A stretch of 64,000 nt of DNA, taken from the NCBI RefSeq assembly GCF_905147365.1, contig NC_056417.1:10376501-10440500 (forward strand), read 5' to 3'. The position numbers and the translations under genes are program-made. Below, one piece after another: positions 1 to 9,108 of the stretch; position 1 is the first letter of the stretch; the number at the start of each line of letters is the position of its first letter. Source of the stretch: Aricia agestis (Eukaryota > Arthropoda > Insecta > Lepidoptera > Lycaenidae). The notes under the pieces are model-generated. The model did no database searches, had not been told where the DNA came from, and worked only from the letters and a program-made list of their open reading frames with translations.

Positions 1-2
1 AT

Positions 3-1058
3 GAACGTTTCGATCATACTCTTAAGGCTATAGGTTTTGAACATTCACAGGTAGATCCTTGTTTATATATTTTAAATAAAAATAGTATGAATGAAAATGT
101 ATACATTGTGCTTTATGTAGATGATGTTTTATTATGTACCAAAAATAAACAAATTATGGATTTATATAAAAAACGTTTAATGCAAGAATTTAGTATGACA
201 GATTTAAATGAAGTAAAACTGTTCTTAGGCATTAAAATAGAACGAACTGAATGTAAATTAACTTTAGATCAATCTTTGTACCTTAAAAGTGTTTTGAATA
301 AGTATTCCATGAGTGATTGTAATCTTTCAAAATCACCATTTCCATCAAAATTAGATTATGAAGCTTTAAGCTCAGACGTACATTATGATGCACCTTGTAA
401 AAATGTCATAGGGTGTCTTATGTATGCGATGCTATGCACCCGGCCAGACATTTGTGCTGCAATAAGTATTCTAAGTCGATATCAAAGTAAAAATAATGAG
501 GAGTTATGGCTATGCTTAAAACATTTATTGAGATACATAAAAGGCACTGTTAATTTAAAGTTGACCTATGTAAAATGTAATTTTAAACAATTGGTTGTTG
601 GTTATGCAGATTCTGACTGGGGAGGCGACTTAATTGATAGAAAGAGTACAACTGGACATGTTTTTAAAATTTTCGATAATTGTACAATATCGTGGAATAC
701 GCGTAAGCAAAACACTGTCGCCGCTTCCTCAACAGAAGCCGAATATATGGCATTATTTGAAGCAGTTAGAGAAGCAATTTGGATAAAATCCTTATTAAAT
801 AGTATTTTGATTCCAGTAAAATTGCCAATAATTATATTTGAGGATAATAATAGCTGCATCAGTATAGCCAATAATCCAACAAATCATAAAAGGTCGAAGC
901 ATATCGACATAAAGTACCACTTTACTCGTGAACAAATTACTAACAAAGTAATAAAGTTAGAATATGTTTCCACAGGAAATCAACTGGCTGATATCTTCAC
1001 GAAGATGGTACATACTCCAAAGTTTCTTGAAATAAGGAGTAAATTAAATTTAATTTAA
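3..1058 (+). CDS. Copia-type pol: end of reverse transcriptase plus RNase H (partial)
   Basis: The frame is open from the window edge; the first internal Met is at 87 but codons upstream of it continue the protein. The reverse transcriptase catalytic motif YVDD follows the stretch IVL about nine residues after that Met. The RNase H domain shows YADSDWGGD (first acidic site), SSTEAEYMAL (Glu) and the late block KRSKHIDIKYHF, and the protein ends with the copia-type tail NQLADIFTKM. No stop or frameshift is seen over 352 codons, which suggests a young insertion. Gag, protease and integrase would lie to the left. This is transposon machinery for copying element RNA into DNA, not a host gene. Confidence 0.9.
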   Translation, partial: ERFDHTLKAIGFEHSQVDPCLYILNKNSMNENVYIVLYVDDVLLCTKNKQIMDLYKKRLMQEFSMTDLNEVKLFLGIKIERTECKLTLDQSLYLKSVLNKYSMSDCNLSKSPFPSKLDYEALSSDVHYDAPCKNVIGCLMYAMLCTRPDICAAISILSRYQSKNNEELWLCLKHLLRYIKGTVNLKLTYVKCNFKQLVVGYADSDWGGDLIDRKSTTGHVFKIFDNCTISWNTRKQNTVAASSTEAEYMALFEAVREAIWIKSLLNSILIPVKLPIIIFEDNNSCISIANNPTNHKRSKHIDIKYHFTREQITNKVIKLEYVSTGNQLADIFTKMVHTPKFLEIRSKLNLI

Positions 1059-1252
1059 ATTGTGAAATTAACTATTTTTATGATTGAAGTTAATCTATAA
1101 TAGTTAAAGTCATATATTTTTGTTTTAGTTAAATTCAGTAAGCTAAGTTCAGTGTAAACTTGAGCTAAGTTATTTCAGTAAGAAATTAAACATTGAATTA
1201 ATTATTATAAAATAGTTCTGATTGTGTTACTACTTGAATATTTGAGGGGGAC

Positions 1253-1440
1253 TGTTGGAATATACGTACTAGAGTACAAATATCCAAGTATATTATGTAA
1301 ACCTCAAATCAAGGTTTCTTAACTTTTTAATTCCTATGATATTCACAACTGTCATTTGTTATGTCATTCTATTAAAATTATATCTATTGAATGGACGGTC
1401 GATTTTTCTTTTGCTCTAAACCTATTCCCATTTTCCATCA
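1253..1440 (+). repeat. Putative 3' LTR of the copia element
   Basis: It begins TGTTGGAATATACG directly after the polypurine tract, as expected for an LTR. The 3' border is a guess: a CA dinucleotide near 1440 would give about 190 bases. Without the 5' LTR for comparison it cannot be fixed. Confidence 0.5.
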
Positions 1441-1832
1441 ATTATGTACTACCAAAAAGTAACATTCTGCAAAAATGTATAGGTACCTTGGTTCCGAAGG
1501 TGCTGTATAGAATTTTTCAATCCTCATAGATAGATATTCAGGGATTTCAGCATTTAAACAACTAATTTAAGCATAATAATATGCCAATATATCAATTTCA
1601 TCAATTGTCATCATCATCACCATAAAGTTATTATGCCACGCTGCACGCACCGTCAATCATGACCCTATTATGGGTACTTCTCATAGTCATAAATCAATCA
1701 CATCAAAATAATGTGAATTTTTGTAAATACACTCAGGTACAGTTAACTTTTGTGGTAGTTATATACACTTAGATAAGATTATCCTCCACTGACTGCGTAC
1801 AATATGCGTAATAGACATCTAGATAACTAAAA

Positions 1833-2920
1833 AAACCGGCCAAGTGCGTATCGGGTTACGCGCATTATAGGGTTCCGTAGTAACGCTAGTTTTTGATAAT
1901 TTTTCACCATCTCAGTAACATTTAAAGGAATTTTAACGAAAAATTCCTTTATACTTTTCATACATTTTGTTTATGTCATCGACTATTACTAAATAGCTTG
2001 TTAAGTCTTCTTAGCCGTGAGTGTTTTTCTTTTAAATTCAGCATCTTTGCTACTCCCGTGAATATTTTCACATTTCCATTAGATACATCCACAGTAGAAT
2101 GGGGGGGCGGGGCACTGGACTCTAACTTATTTTTCCACTGTAGAACTTCATATTTCACAAATGGACCCCGAAATCGGAAAAGGATTTTTGAAATGAAAAT
2201 GTTTCGGGATGGACACGAAAAAAAAACCGGCCAAGTGTGTGTCGGGCGACACGCAATATAGGGTTCCGTAGTACAGCTAGTTTTTGTATAGTTAATGAAT
2301 GTACATTTATAACGTGTTTTACATTACTAACAACATCATCTCAGTTATATTCAAAGGAATTTGAAGTTTGAACGAAAATTTCCTTTGTACTTCTACGAAT
2401 ACAATTTTTTAGTTGATCGACTCACTCAATAACTCATGAATGTCTTCTTAGCCGTGATAGCTTTCCTTTTAAATTCAGCATATTTCTTACCCCCTTGAAT
2501 TTTTTCACATTTCCAGAAGCCACCGTTTAGCTGGTAGAAGGGGGGGGGGGGACACTAGACTAACGATTTGTTCCACTTTAAAATTTCATATTTCACAAAT
2601 GGATCCCTAAATCGGAAAATTGTCTTTGAATACTCATAACATTTTTAAAAAACCTATCCAACGACACTCCACACGGTGGGGTGGACGCGGAAAAAATAAA
2701 TCACCCCCATTTTGTCGGTTTGATTAAGATGTACATTCATGCCGAATTACAGTTTTGTAGGCCTTATAGTCTCTGAGAAAAACCGCGGACAGACAGACGG
2801 ACAGACAGACAGACAGACAGATGGACAGACAGACGGACAGACAGACGGACAGACAGACGGACAGACAGACGGACAGACCGAAACTATAAGGGTTCCTTGT
2901 TGACTAGCCGTAAAAAAGAG
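1833..2920 (+). repeat. Two adjacent copies of a GGCCAAGTG / GGGTTCCGTA repeat
   Basis: Two related units start at about 1833 and 2227, each with CCGGCCAAGTG and, some 30 bases on, AGGGTTCCGTAG. Both contain the same internal order: a TTCCTTT stretch, CTTCTTAGCCGTGA, TTAAATTCAGCAT, a run of G at 2101 or 2541, and TTTCACAAATGGA. The second unit ends in a long GACA/GACG microsatellite. This is a widespread lepidopteran repeat type. The short open frames here are chance. Confidence 0.7.
2787..2881 (+). repeat. (CAGA/CGGA)n tetranucleotide microsatellite
   Basis: An almost uninterrupted run of GACA with regular GACG variants, at the 3' end of the preceding repeat unit. Its mirror (TGTC)n occurs at about 3094-3124 in an oppositely oriented relative, and a third run lies at 63770-63812. 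Confidence 0.9.
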
Positions 2921-3041
2921 AAAAATAAATTATTTTCAAACAAAAAATTGGAACTGACTTCCTTGGCAAAAACAAAATTAATATTCTTATGAATAAACTA
3001 AAAAGTGTTACATAATTCTTATTTTATAGTAGTGCCTTTTT

Positions 3042-3092
3042 AGGGTTCCGTACCCAAAGGGTAAAAACGGGACCCTATTACTAAAACTTCGA

Positions 3093-3125
<33 letters not shown>

Positions 3126-3420
3126 CCAGTCTATATCTCAAGAACGGCTACAGCTAAACATCTGTAATTTTTACAGATAGTATTTCCTTTGCCGCTGTAA
3201 CAACAAATTCTAAAAAAAAAAAAAAATCCCATACAACAAACCTGGCCTTTTTTGCTAGATACCAATAATGGCAACAGCTAGGCACTTGAAATGTTCACAA
3301 AATACTCAATTGTATTTATACTTTTATAATTAATAATAAAATTAAAATAAAATAGATAAATAATCCCATACAAAAAAAACTATTTTAGCCTATTTTTGCT
3401 CTATAATGGTACGGAACCCT
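3042..3420 (+). mobile_element. 379-bp foldback element with perfect 13-bp terminal inverted repeats
   Basis: The left end AGGGTTCCGTACC (3042-3054) and right end GGTACGGAACCCT (3408-3420) are perfect reverse complements. The interior has a (TGTC)n run and no coding capacity. The termini match the inner edge of the neighbouring GGCCAAGTG repeats, so it is one member of that family. It is non-autonomous. Confidence 0.7.
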
Positions 3421-3423
3421 TCG

Positions 3424-3752
3424 AGTATTATACGTGGGAGAGCCATGCTGCGGCACCAATGTGCCGGCTCGACCGGAGAAATACCACGTTCTCACAGAAA
3501 ACCGGCGTGAAACAGCGCTTGCGCTGTGTTTCGCCGAGTAAGTGAGTTTACCGGAGGTCCAATCCCCTACCCTATTCCCTTCCCTACCCTCCCCTATTCC
3601 CTTCCCTTTCCTACCCTCCCCTATTACCCTATTCCCTCTTAAAAGGCCGGCAACACACTTGCAGCTCTTCTGATGCTGCGAGTGTCCATGGGCGACGGAA
3701 GTTGCTTTCCATCAGGTAACCCGTTTGCTCGTTTTCCCCCTTATTTAAAAAA
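3424..3752 (+). repeat. SINE-like repeat with CCCTA-rich middle (copy 1 of 5)
   Basis: It begins near ACGTGGGAGAGCCATG, continues through GAGAAATACCACG and a GTGAAACAGCGC block, then a low-complexity tract of CCCTACCCTATTCCC units, then AAGGCCGGCAAC, GTCCATGGGCGACGG and CATCAGGTAACCCG, and ends in an A-rich tail. Sister copies lie at 9916-10250, 15372-15500, 59486-59822 and 60622-60957. The polyA-like tail and lack of a long frame point to a SINE or a 5'-truncated LINE tail. Confidence 0.75.
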
Positions 3753-4556
3753 AACCGGCCAAGTGCGAGTCGGACTCGCGCACCGAGGGTTCCGTACAAA
3801 AAGTAATAAGTTTATATTTATTAAAAAATATATATTTTGTAATGTAACTAAAAATTTAAGGTTTTCGGAATTTTTCCTTTATGTGTGCTATAAAACGTTG
3901 CTTCATGCCAAATTTCAAGATTCTAGGTCGACTGGAAGTACCCTTTAGGTTTTGATTCCCTTGCGAGTACTTGCGAGTTTCAAAATATGCAGCTTAAATT
4001 GCTGTTTCTTTTGATTGCGTTGACATAGAAGTTTGATTTTGTTACAGCTTAAAGGTATTATAGACCTGAGTATTTGGTATGAATTTCAATTTAATACCTC
4101 TACGCGTTTATGAGGAAATGGGTAGTAAGTTTAAAATTATTAAAAAAAAAAAAATTATGTGATGTAACTAAAAATTTATGGTTTTCGTAATTTTTCCTTT
4201 ATCTATGCTATAAGACGTTGCTTCGTACCAAATTTCAAGATTCTGAGTTCACGGGAAGCACCCTGTAGGTTTTGATTCCCTTGCAAGTGTCGAAAATTTG
4301 CGGCATAAACGGCTGTATCTTTTGATTGCGTTGGCTTAGAAGTTTGATTTTTTCACAGCTTCAAGGGACAGTAGACCTGAGTAATTGATATAAATTTCAG
4401 CTTCATACCTCCACGCGTTCCTGAGAAAAAGGGTCTTGACAGACGGACAGACGGACAACAAAGTGATCCTATAAGGGTTCCGTTTTTTCCTTTTGAGGTA
4501 CGGAACCCTAAAAAAAAGAGTTGTACACGAGTCAAACTCACACTTGGCCGATTTTT
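3749..4556 (+). mobile_element. Foldback element with internal tandem duplication of about 320 bp
   Basis: The left end CCGGCCAAGTGCGAGTCGG with GGGTTCCGTAC is matched in inverse at 4497-4556 (GGTACGGAACCC, then CACTTGGCCG). Between them lie two direct copies of one unit, about 3833-4130 and 4153-4440, offset by 320 bases and sharing GATGTAACTAAAAATTTA, CCAAATTTCAAGATTCT and GGTTTTGATTCCCTTGC. It is non-coding. Confidence 0.7.
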
Positions 4557-4773
4557 ACGATTGGACTAAGCCTAAACTATATTATCTGTACTCAATCTTC
4601 ATACATTTTAGAAGTCGGTAAGTAAGTTACGGTTCATTGGAATACTGAATATCTGAATATTGTTTTTACCGAGGAACTCGGCTTCAATTATTTGTTTGAA
4701 AATTATTTATTCAAAGGCATATTTCAAATATTGTATACTTGATAGGTTTTTCTTCAACAGTTTAACTTCAGTT

Positions 4774-4860
4774 ATTTTCGATTGCAGCATAACTATAGTT
4801 ATGCTGCAATCGAAAATTATAATTATAGGAAATTTGCTCAGTATACTGAGCAAATTTCCT
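4774..4860. repeat. Two adjacent perfect palindromes (44 bp and 34 bp)
   Basis: Palindrome one (4774-4817) is centred on CTATAG and palindrome two (4827-4860) on GTATAC. Both are perfect, have no spacer, and are only nine bases apart. Each could form a cruciform or hairpin. They lie to the left of the last visible exon of gene 3, probably in its intron 5. Confidence 0.9.
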
Positions 4861-5410
4861 CACTGAGTCTAAAAAGTAAAAACTTTTGAGTTCTAGCTCA
4901 AATTTATTTGGCGGCAGGTAAACAATTACTTACACTAACAGAATTTTATTTGTCGTATAGTAAACATTGCTTGTTATAATAATGGAATATTATGAAATTT
5001 AGACCCCTTTGCTTGTTCAATTAATAAAAAAAATCTCTACTTAACCCTTTTTGCTTCGAACCATTTGGAAAAAAATATATATTTAGATATCTTTACTAGA
5101 TTGAAAGATAAAATGTTTTTGTCGGTTGGTCATTTTTACCTGCTTCTAAATTTAGGTAAATTGTAACCAAACACCACTTCTACGCTAAGTATACAGAAAT
5201 ACCTTTTTTTTTAATAAACCAATTAATAAAGGTATTAAAATACTTTAAAAATCCGTTGGATTTTTTAAAATATCTCTAACAGCTAATTTTCTACGATTTT
5301 TTAAAGAAAAAATGAAATGTTTAAACGGCTCTCCTGTAAAAATAGCTATATGTCGCTTGGTAACTTTTGCCTTTCCACCGTCGATATATATTTCGCCTCT
5401 CCATACTAAC
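4861..5410. other. AT-rich sequence, presumed gene 3 intron 5
   Basis: No conserved coding frame or clear repeat boundary was seen. A gene 3 exon 6 like that of gene 2 (with a GHDWG motif) is not present here or further left in the window. Confidence 0.5.
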
Positions 5411-5578
5411 ATTTACAAATAACAAAGCCCAAGCTGGCTTCGAAAGTAACATAGCTTTCCAGGGCACTGGGTCTCCTTTAATCTCACTTTCCTTTTTCGT
5501 TATCTGGCTTCTCAAATATTTCAGTTCCTCTTTAGAGATATACGGATGAGATTCTGGTTCACTGTAGCATAAAAGGAC
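5411..5578 (-). CDS. Gene 3 exon 5
   Basis: A phase-0 exon of 56 codons, the same length as gene 2 exon 5. It encodes LLCYSEPESHPYISKEE and the central cytoplasmic loop up to DPVPWKAMLLS and the start of helix 7. The donor is GTTAGT, a weaker match than the GTAAGT used elsewhere. Confidence 0.8.
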
Positions 5579-7242
5579 CTATAAGCAGTATATAATATTG
5601 TAATTGTAAATTATATATAAAACGATCACTTCAAAATGCTTATAAAAATCATGTTTTGCTTACCCAAAAAACAAACCAAATAAGTCCCGAAGCACCAAAG
5701 AAATAGAAAACGTAAGCCCAGTCTCTACCATCAGATAAAAGGATGCCAGACATAAAAGAACCGTAAATGTTTCCTAACTGACCGCCTCCAAAGATTATGG
5801 ACGAAAGAAAGGCTCTCTCGTGAGGTGGGCTCCAACGAGCTAACATAACCATTAGACTTGGCATTGTTGGCCCCTGTAAAAGAAAATGCAAAAAATGTAT
5901 GGTTTTTGATGCTTTGACCTAGAAATTAAAATCTAATGTTTTTAATATTTCCAAGCCAAGTTCCATATTTTTACTCATGTTGGTCCTTGATGGACCTATA
6001 CAAGCAATTACGATTGTAAATATAGGCATGATATTCGTCTATTTTGCTCATACTGTAGGCAGCTTTGTGATCATGGTATAATCACTCTAATGTGGAGAGC
6101 GGCTTTTAGACATTATGGCCGGTTTACATTAATCGCTGGTCCGTTCTAGTACCCGTTTATATTATTCTTGTAACAATCCAGTGCTGGATTTGATTACTGG
6201 ATTGGAATAATGTAAACCGGCCATTGTAAAAGAAAACTTAGAGAACAGTTGAAAATAATTAGGACAATTGACAATCAACCTACCTCACCCATTCCTTCTA
6301 AGACACGAAGAATAAATATGCCTGTTGCTCCACCAGTCCGAATAGACAATGGAGTCAAAAATGTTAAAAATGATGTACTCAGTAATCCAAGACCAATCGT
6401 CCATTTTCCACCATACTTCTCCGACAAGTATGCACCGTATACCTGAGTTGTTATATACCCATAATAGAATCCACTCAATACCAGTCCTTGTGTCGATTCA
6501 TCCCAATCAAAAGTGGCGTGCTAAAACACATTGTTAAGAGCAAATTAAAGAAAAATCTGTCTAGAAATCCTTGCACATATTCTTCATGCAAAAATCTGTT
6601 ACCTGTGATAAACGGCTGAACCGATTAAGATTAAATTTGATACGGACATACCTTGAGAGGCAGGAAAGGACATAGGTACTAGGATAGTTTTTATTGCAAA
6701 AACTTGTACGATTCTCACGGACACAACAAAGTATCGGGCATCAACTGTAATTAAGTAGTGTGTTAAAGAAAACTTACAACATTGTCTACAAAGGTAATAT
6801 TTCCAATTACAACATCACTGGGACATGCATCTGGATCAAATTTAATTTGCTCTTTTCTTTTTTGCTTCACCATTTGTGTGATAGCTATATTCAAGCAAAT
6901 GCGCATCGCTAACGCATTGAAACATGCTGCTGCACCCACTATTGCAAAAATATATCGTCGTGGTACTACGCAACCTAAAAAGTTTAAAATTAATAATAAT
7001 GCGTTTGAAAGTGAAACCAAAAATCCAGAAAAGTATGAAATTACACAAACTAAAATCTACATAATACTTACCAACTATTGGAGTTAAAAATTAAGTAGTG
7101 TAGCATTAAAAAAAGGAATTTATAATATAGTTTTCTTTTACTCACAGTTCCGGAGTGTGTCGCAAAAGCTGTTTTCTTTGGTCACATCACTAATGTTCTT
7201 TGTTAGTAACTTTTCACTTTGTACTTTTTTCAGTTGCTCCAT
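5411..7242 (-). CDS. SLC17-like MFS transporter, gene 3 (exons 1-5 only)
   Basis: Joining 7242-7146, 6974-6778, 6520-6284, 5873-5664 and 5578-5411 gives one frame of 303 codons. All junctions are GT-AG and the phases match gene 2. The family anchors are visible: ArgIleCysLeuAsn in helix 1 (Arg57), the TM2-3 stretch ending SEKYGGKW, RVLEGMGEG (Arg170, Glu177 by my numbering), PTMPSLMVMLARW with PPHER, and the WFVFW/LLCYSEPESHPYIS region. An N-glycosylation sequon (NIT) lies in the first extracellular loop. Where gene 2 has TQVPGGYFAE, this copy reads TQVYGAYLSE, losing a Pro-Gly-Gly. Introns are short (85-410 bases), unlike gene 2. The C-terminal half (helices 7-12) is not in the window. It is probably a plasma-membrane anion or phosphate transporter; the substrate is unknown. 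Confidence 0.85.
5664..5873 (-). CDS. Gene 3 exon 4
   Basis: A phase-0 exon of 70 codons encoding GPTMPSLMVMLARW, PPHERAF, the glycine-rich FGGGQLGN helix and SDGRDWAYVFYFFG. Acceptor TTTTACAG, donor GTAAGC. Confidence 0.88.
6116..6223. mobile_element. 108-bp MITE in gene 3 intron 3
   Basis: The terminal inverted repeats TGGCCGGTTTACATTA and TAATGTAAACCGGCCA are perfect over 16 bases. It lies in the intron between gene 3 exons 3 and 4 and has no coding capacity. A degraded relative lies at about 38890-38960. Confidence 0.75.
6284..6520 (-). CDS. Gene 3 exon 3
   Basis: A phase-0 exon of 79 codons, identical in length to gene 2 exon 3. It encodes TFDWDESTQG, helices 2 and 3 and the RVLEGMGE motif. 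Acceptor TTTTAG, donor GTAGGT. Confidence 0.88.
6778..6974 (-). CDS. Gene 3 exon 2
   Basis: 197 bases, three fewer than the gene 2 counterpart. It encodes helix 1 with RICLNIAITQMV and an extracellular loop with PDACPSD and a NIT sequon. Donor GTAAGT. Confidence 0.88.
7146..7242 (-). CDS. Gene 3 exon 1 with start codon
   Basis: It encodes a 32-residue hydrophilic N-terminus beginning MEQLKKVQSEK and ends after the first base of a Cys codon, the same split codon as in gene 2. The ATG has the favourable context GAAAATGG, and the donor is GTGAGT. Confidence 0.85.
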
Positions 7243-8100
7243 TTTCACTTACTTAATTTCTGGTGGCCAGCTACAATTACCACTTATTAATTATTATTTT
7301 CTGTGAAGCTTAGCTGGCTAACTTAGGGGCTGGCTTTCTTTAGCCAACCAAATTGTTTTTAAGGTTCTATTTCCATAATTTACACGCGTTCGTCGTCGTC
7401 TCTACTATGAATAATAGTATTGCTAAATAATAATTTATTACGGTATTTATTATGGTGTATCTTGTCATCGGAAGCTAAAGATCAAACATCTTATCTTAGG
7501 CATACAAAAGTTATTTACATTGTCTTTCCTATTACGTAGTATTATCTACCTGTGCTTTGAAATTTTGAACACGAATTGTGTTTATGATTTCTTGTTATGT
7601 ATTTATTTACCTTTAGTAATTTAATGTTGAGCTAGTCATTGCTAGGTTTTTTTTAACAGAATGATGAGGAATTTTATCAAAAAAAAATCTCTATTAAAAA
7701 TTAAAGTAAGTCTCGATGAATGTTAAAATTTACCAACAGCTATTGAATCGTGATCGTATTTATCTAAATATGCGAATTTGACAACTTATCTTATGATCAC
7801 TTCAAAATTCACGCAATCAGAAGCTTCTGACGATGCAACTTATCAACTCTAAAATATAAAAATCATACCATAGAGTAACTCGCTATATCCTTGTACTTAC
7901 AATAATTGTATATTGCATTGTTTTGCTTTTTTATTCGGCGATCTAGGATTAAAACTATCGCCACATGAAAGAGGACACTCACATACAGTTAGATGATGTT
8001 GACGAGAAAAAAAATGCAGTGTTAGTTATACTTTTTGCCAATGAAAAGAGCCTTTAAGAGAAGCTGTTAAGTGGTATATTGTTTCTGTACTACAGAGATA
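7243..8100. promoter_or_regulatory. Region between gene 3 start and gene 2 3' UTR
   Basis: This should hold the gene 3 promoter (minus strand) because the next gene ends just to the right. I see AT-rich sequence and no assignable core promoter. No repeat with clear ends was recognised. Confidence 0.35.
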
Positions 8101-8130
8101 GCTATTTTAATGAAAACAAAACACATTTTT

Positions 8131-8210
8131 ATATTTTTTATTGCGAGTATTATAATATTAAACGAACAACTTTCATATATAATTAACAAAATGTAACTCT
8201 TTTATTCTTA
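8131..8210 (-). terminator. Candidate polyadenylation signals of gene 2
   Basis: Reading the minus strand, AATAAA occurs at 8206-8201 and again at 8142-8137, about 670 and 740 bases past the stop codon at 8878. Either would give a 3' UTR of ordinary insect length. This is inferred from the hexamer only. Confidence 0.4.
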
Positions 8211-8877
8211 TATTCATAATTTTTATGTACACTGGTTGAAATGGAAGCACATAATAATATTATATTATTGAAATGGTACATAATAACTATGTATTTGACT
8301 AAGACACAGGTAAATAATAATCATCAGTAATTCTTCATTACATTTTCTATCCATTCATGCAATAGTGTATACTAAAATCTAAAATAAACATGGCACAATT
8401 ATGATATGATAACAAAAGCCATCACTCTAATAATATAACACATTCACAGTTTGGTTTGCACTTATTTCGTCAACAATAGTTTACTATTATACAAGTATAA
8501 AAACATTATACAGTTGCACTTAAAATACTAGTATTAATATTAAAGTATTAAGTTTACCTACTGTTTGATTATAATTATGGAATATTAAGCATCATCCTTT
8601 AAGGATCAACTTTTTATCAAATCAATACTCGAGAAGTCGATATTAACTAAACGCCAATTTCATTGGTGACAAAAAATAGATATTATGATAAGATAGTATA
8701 TTTTTACTGCAAACTTGAATTTCAAGTATTCAAATAATATTAACATAATGTCACTAGGTTATTGAAAGTCAATTATATTTAAACCCTTGTTGCCCTTATA
8801 TTGATGACCCTTTAGTCTACATGAATGTAGAACAAGTAATCTATAATTTAGAAGCATCCATTCGCTTAAAGTAAAGC

Positions 8878-9108
8878 TTAGTATACATCTTCGTTGACCT
8901 TCTTGCTAGCCAGCTGCACGGATTCAGGTTGTTCCACATTATCATCCCTGATGAGAGATCCATGTTTCCAATTGGTGGGATATCCGAATTTCCTCACATC
9001 GTCCCACCACTGCTGCTCACCGTCAGCCCAGATGCAGTAAATGACGTTGGTGCCAACCAGCACTGCGAAGCACACCCAGAAAGCCACGCGCCATTGCGCA
9101 AGTGTTGA
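8878..9108 (-). CDS. Gene 2 exon 9 (last)
   Basis: A phase-0 exon of 77 codons including stop TAA. It encodes helix 12 (VAFWVCFAVLVGTNVIYCIW) and a 40-residue charged tail containing GEQQWWDD and ending EDVY. The acceptor is TTTTCCAG. Gene 1 has a close counterpart at 58991-59209 with a different tail. Confidence 0.92.
   Translation of the reverse strand, partial: STLAQWRVAFWVCFAVLVGTNVIYCIWADGEQQWWDDVRKFGYPTNWKHGSLIRDDNVEQPESVQLASKKVNEDVY

Larger units (their letters stand above)
1..1440 (+). mobile_element. Ty1/copia LTR retrotransposon, 3' part
   Basis: The element runs in from the left edge. It contains the end of the pol frame (3-1058), an untranslated stretch, a purine-rich tract at about 1244-1251 (GAGGGGGA) and a putative 3' LTR starting TGTTGG at 1253. 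The layout pol, polypurine tract, LTR is that of copia elements. It lies on the strand opposite gene 3 and downstream of the gene 3 exons seen here, so it may sit in a gene 3 intron. The right end is uncertain because the 5' LTR is outside the window. Confidence 0.85.

Noticed and set aside
602..871. Minus-strand frame inside the copia pol region
   Set aside because: A shadow of the plus-strand RNase H coding sequence.
2787..2881. Possible CRISPR-like or satellite array
   Set aside because: It is a plain tetranucleotide microsatellite without spacers.
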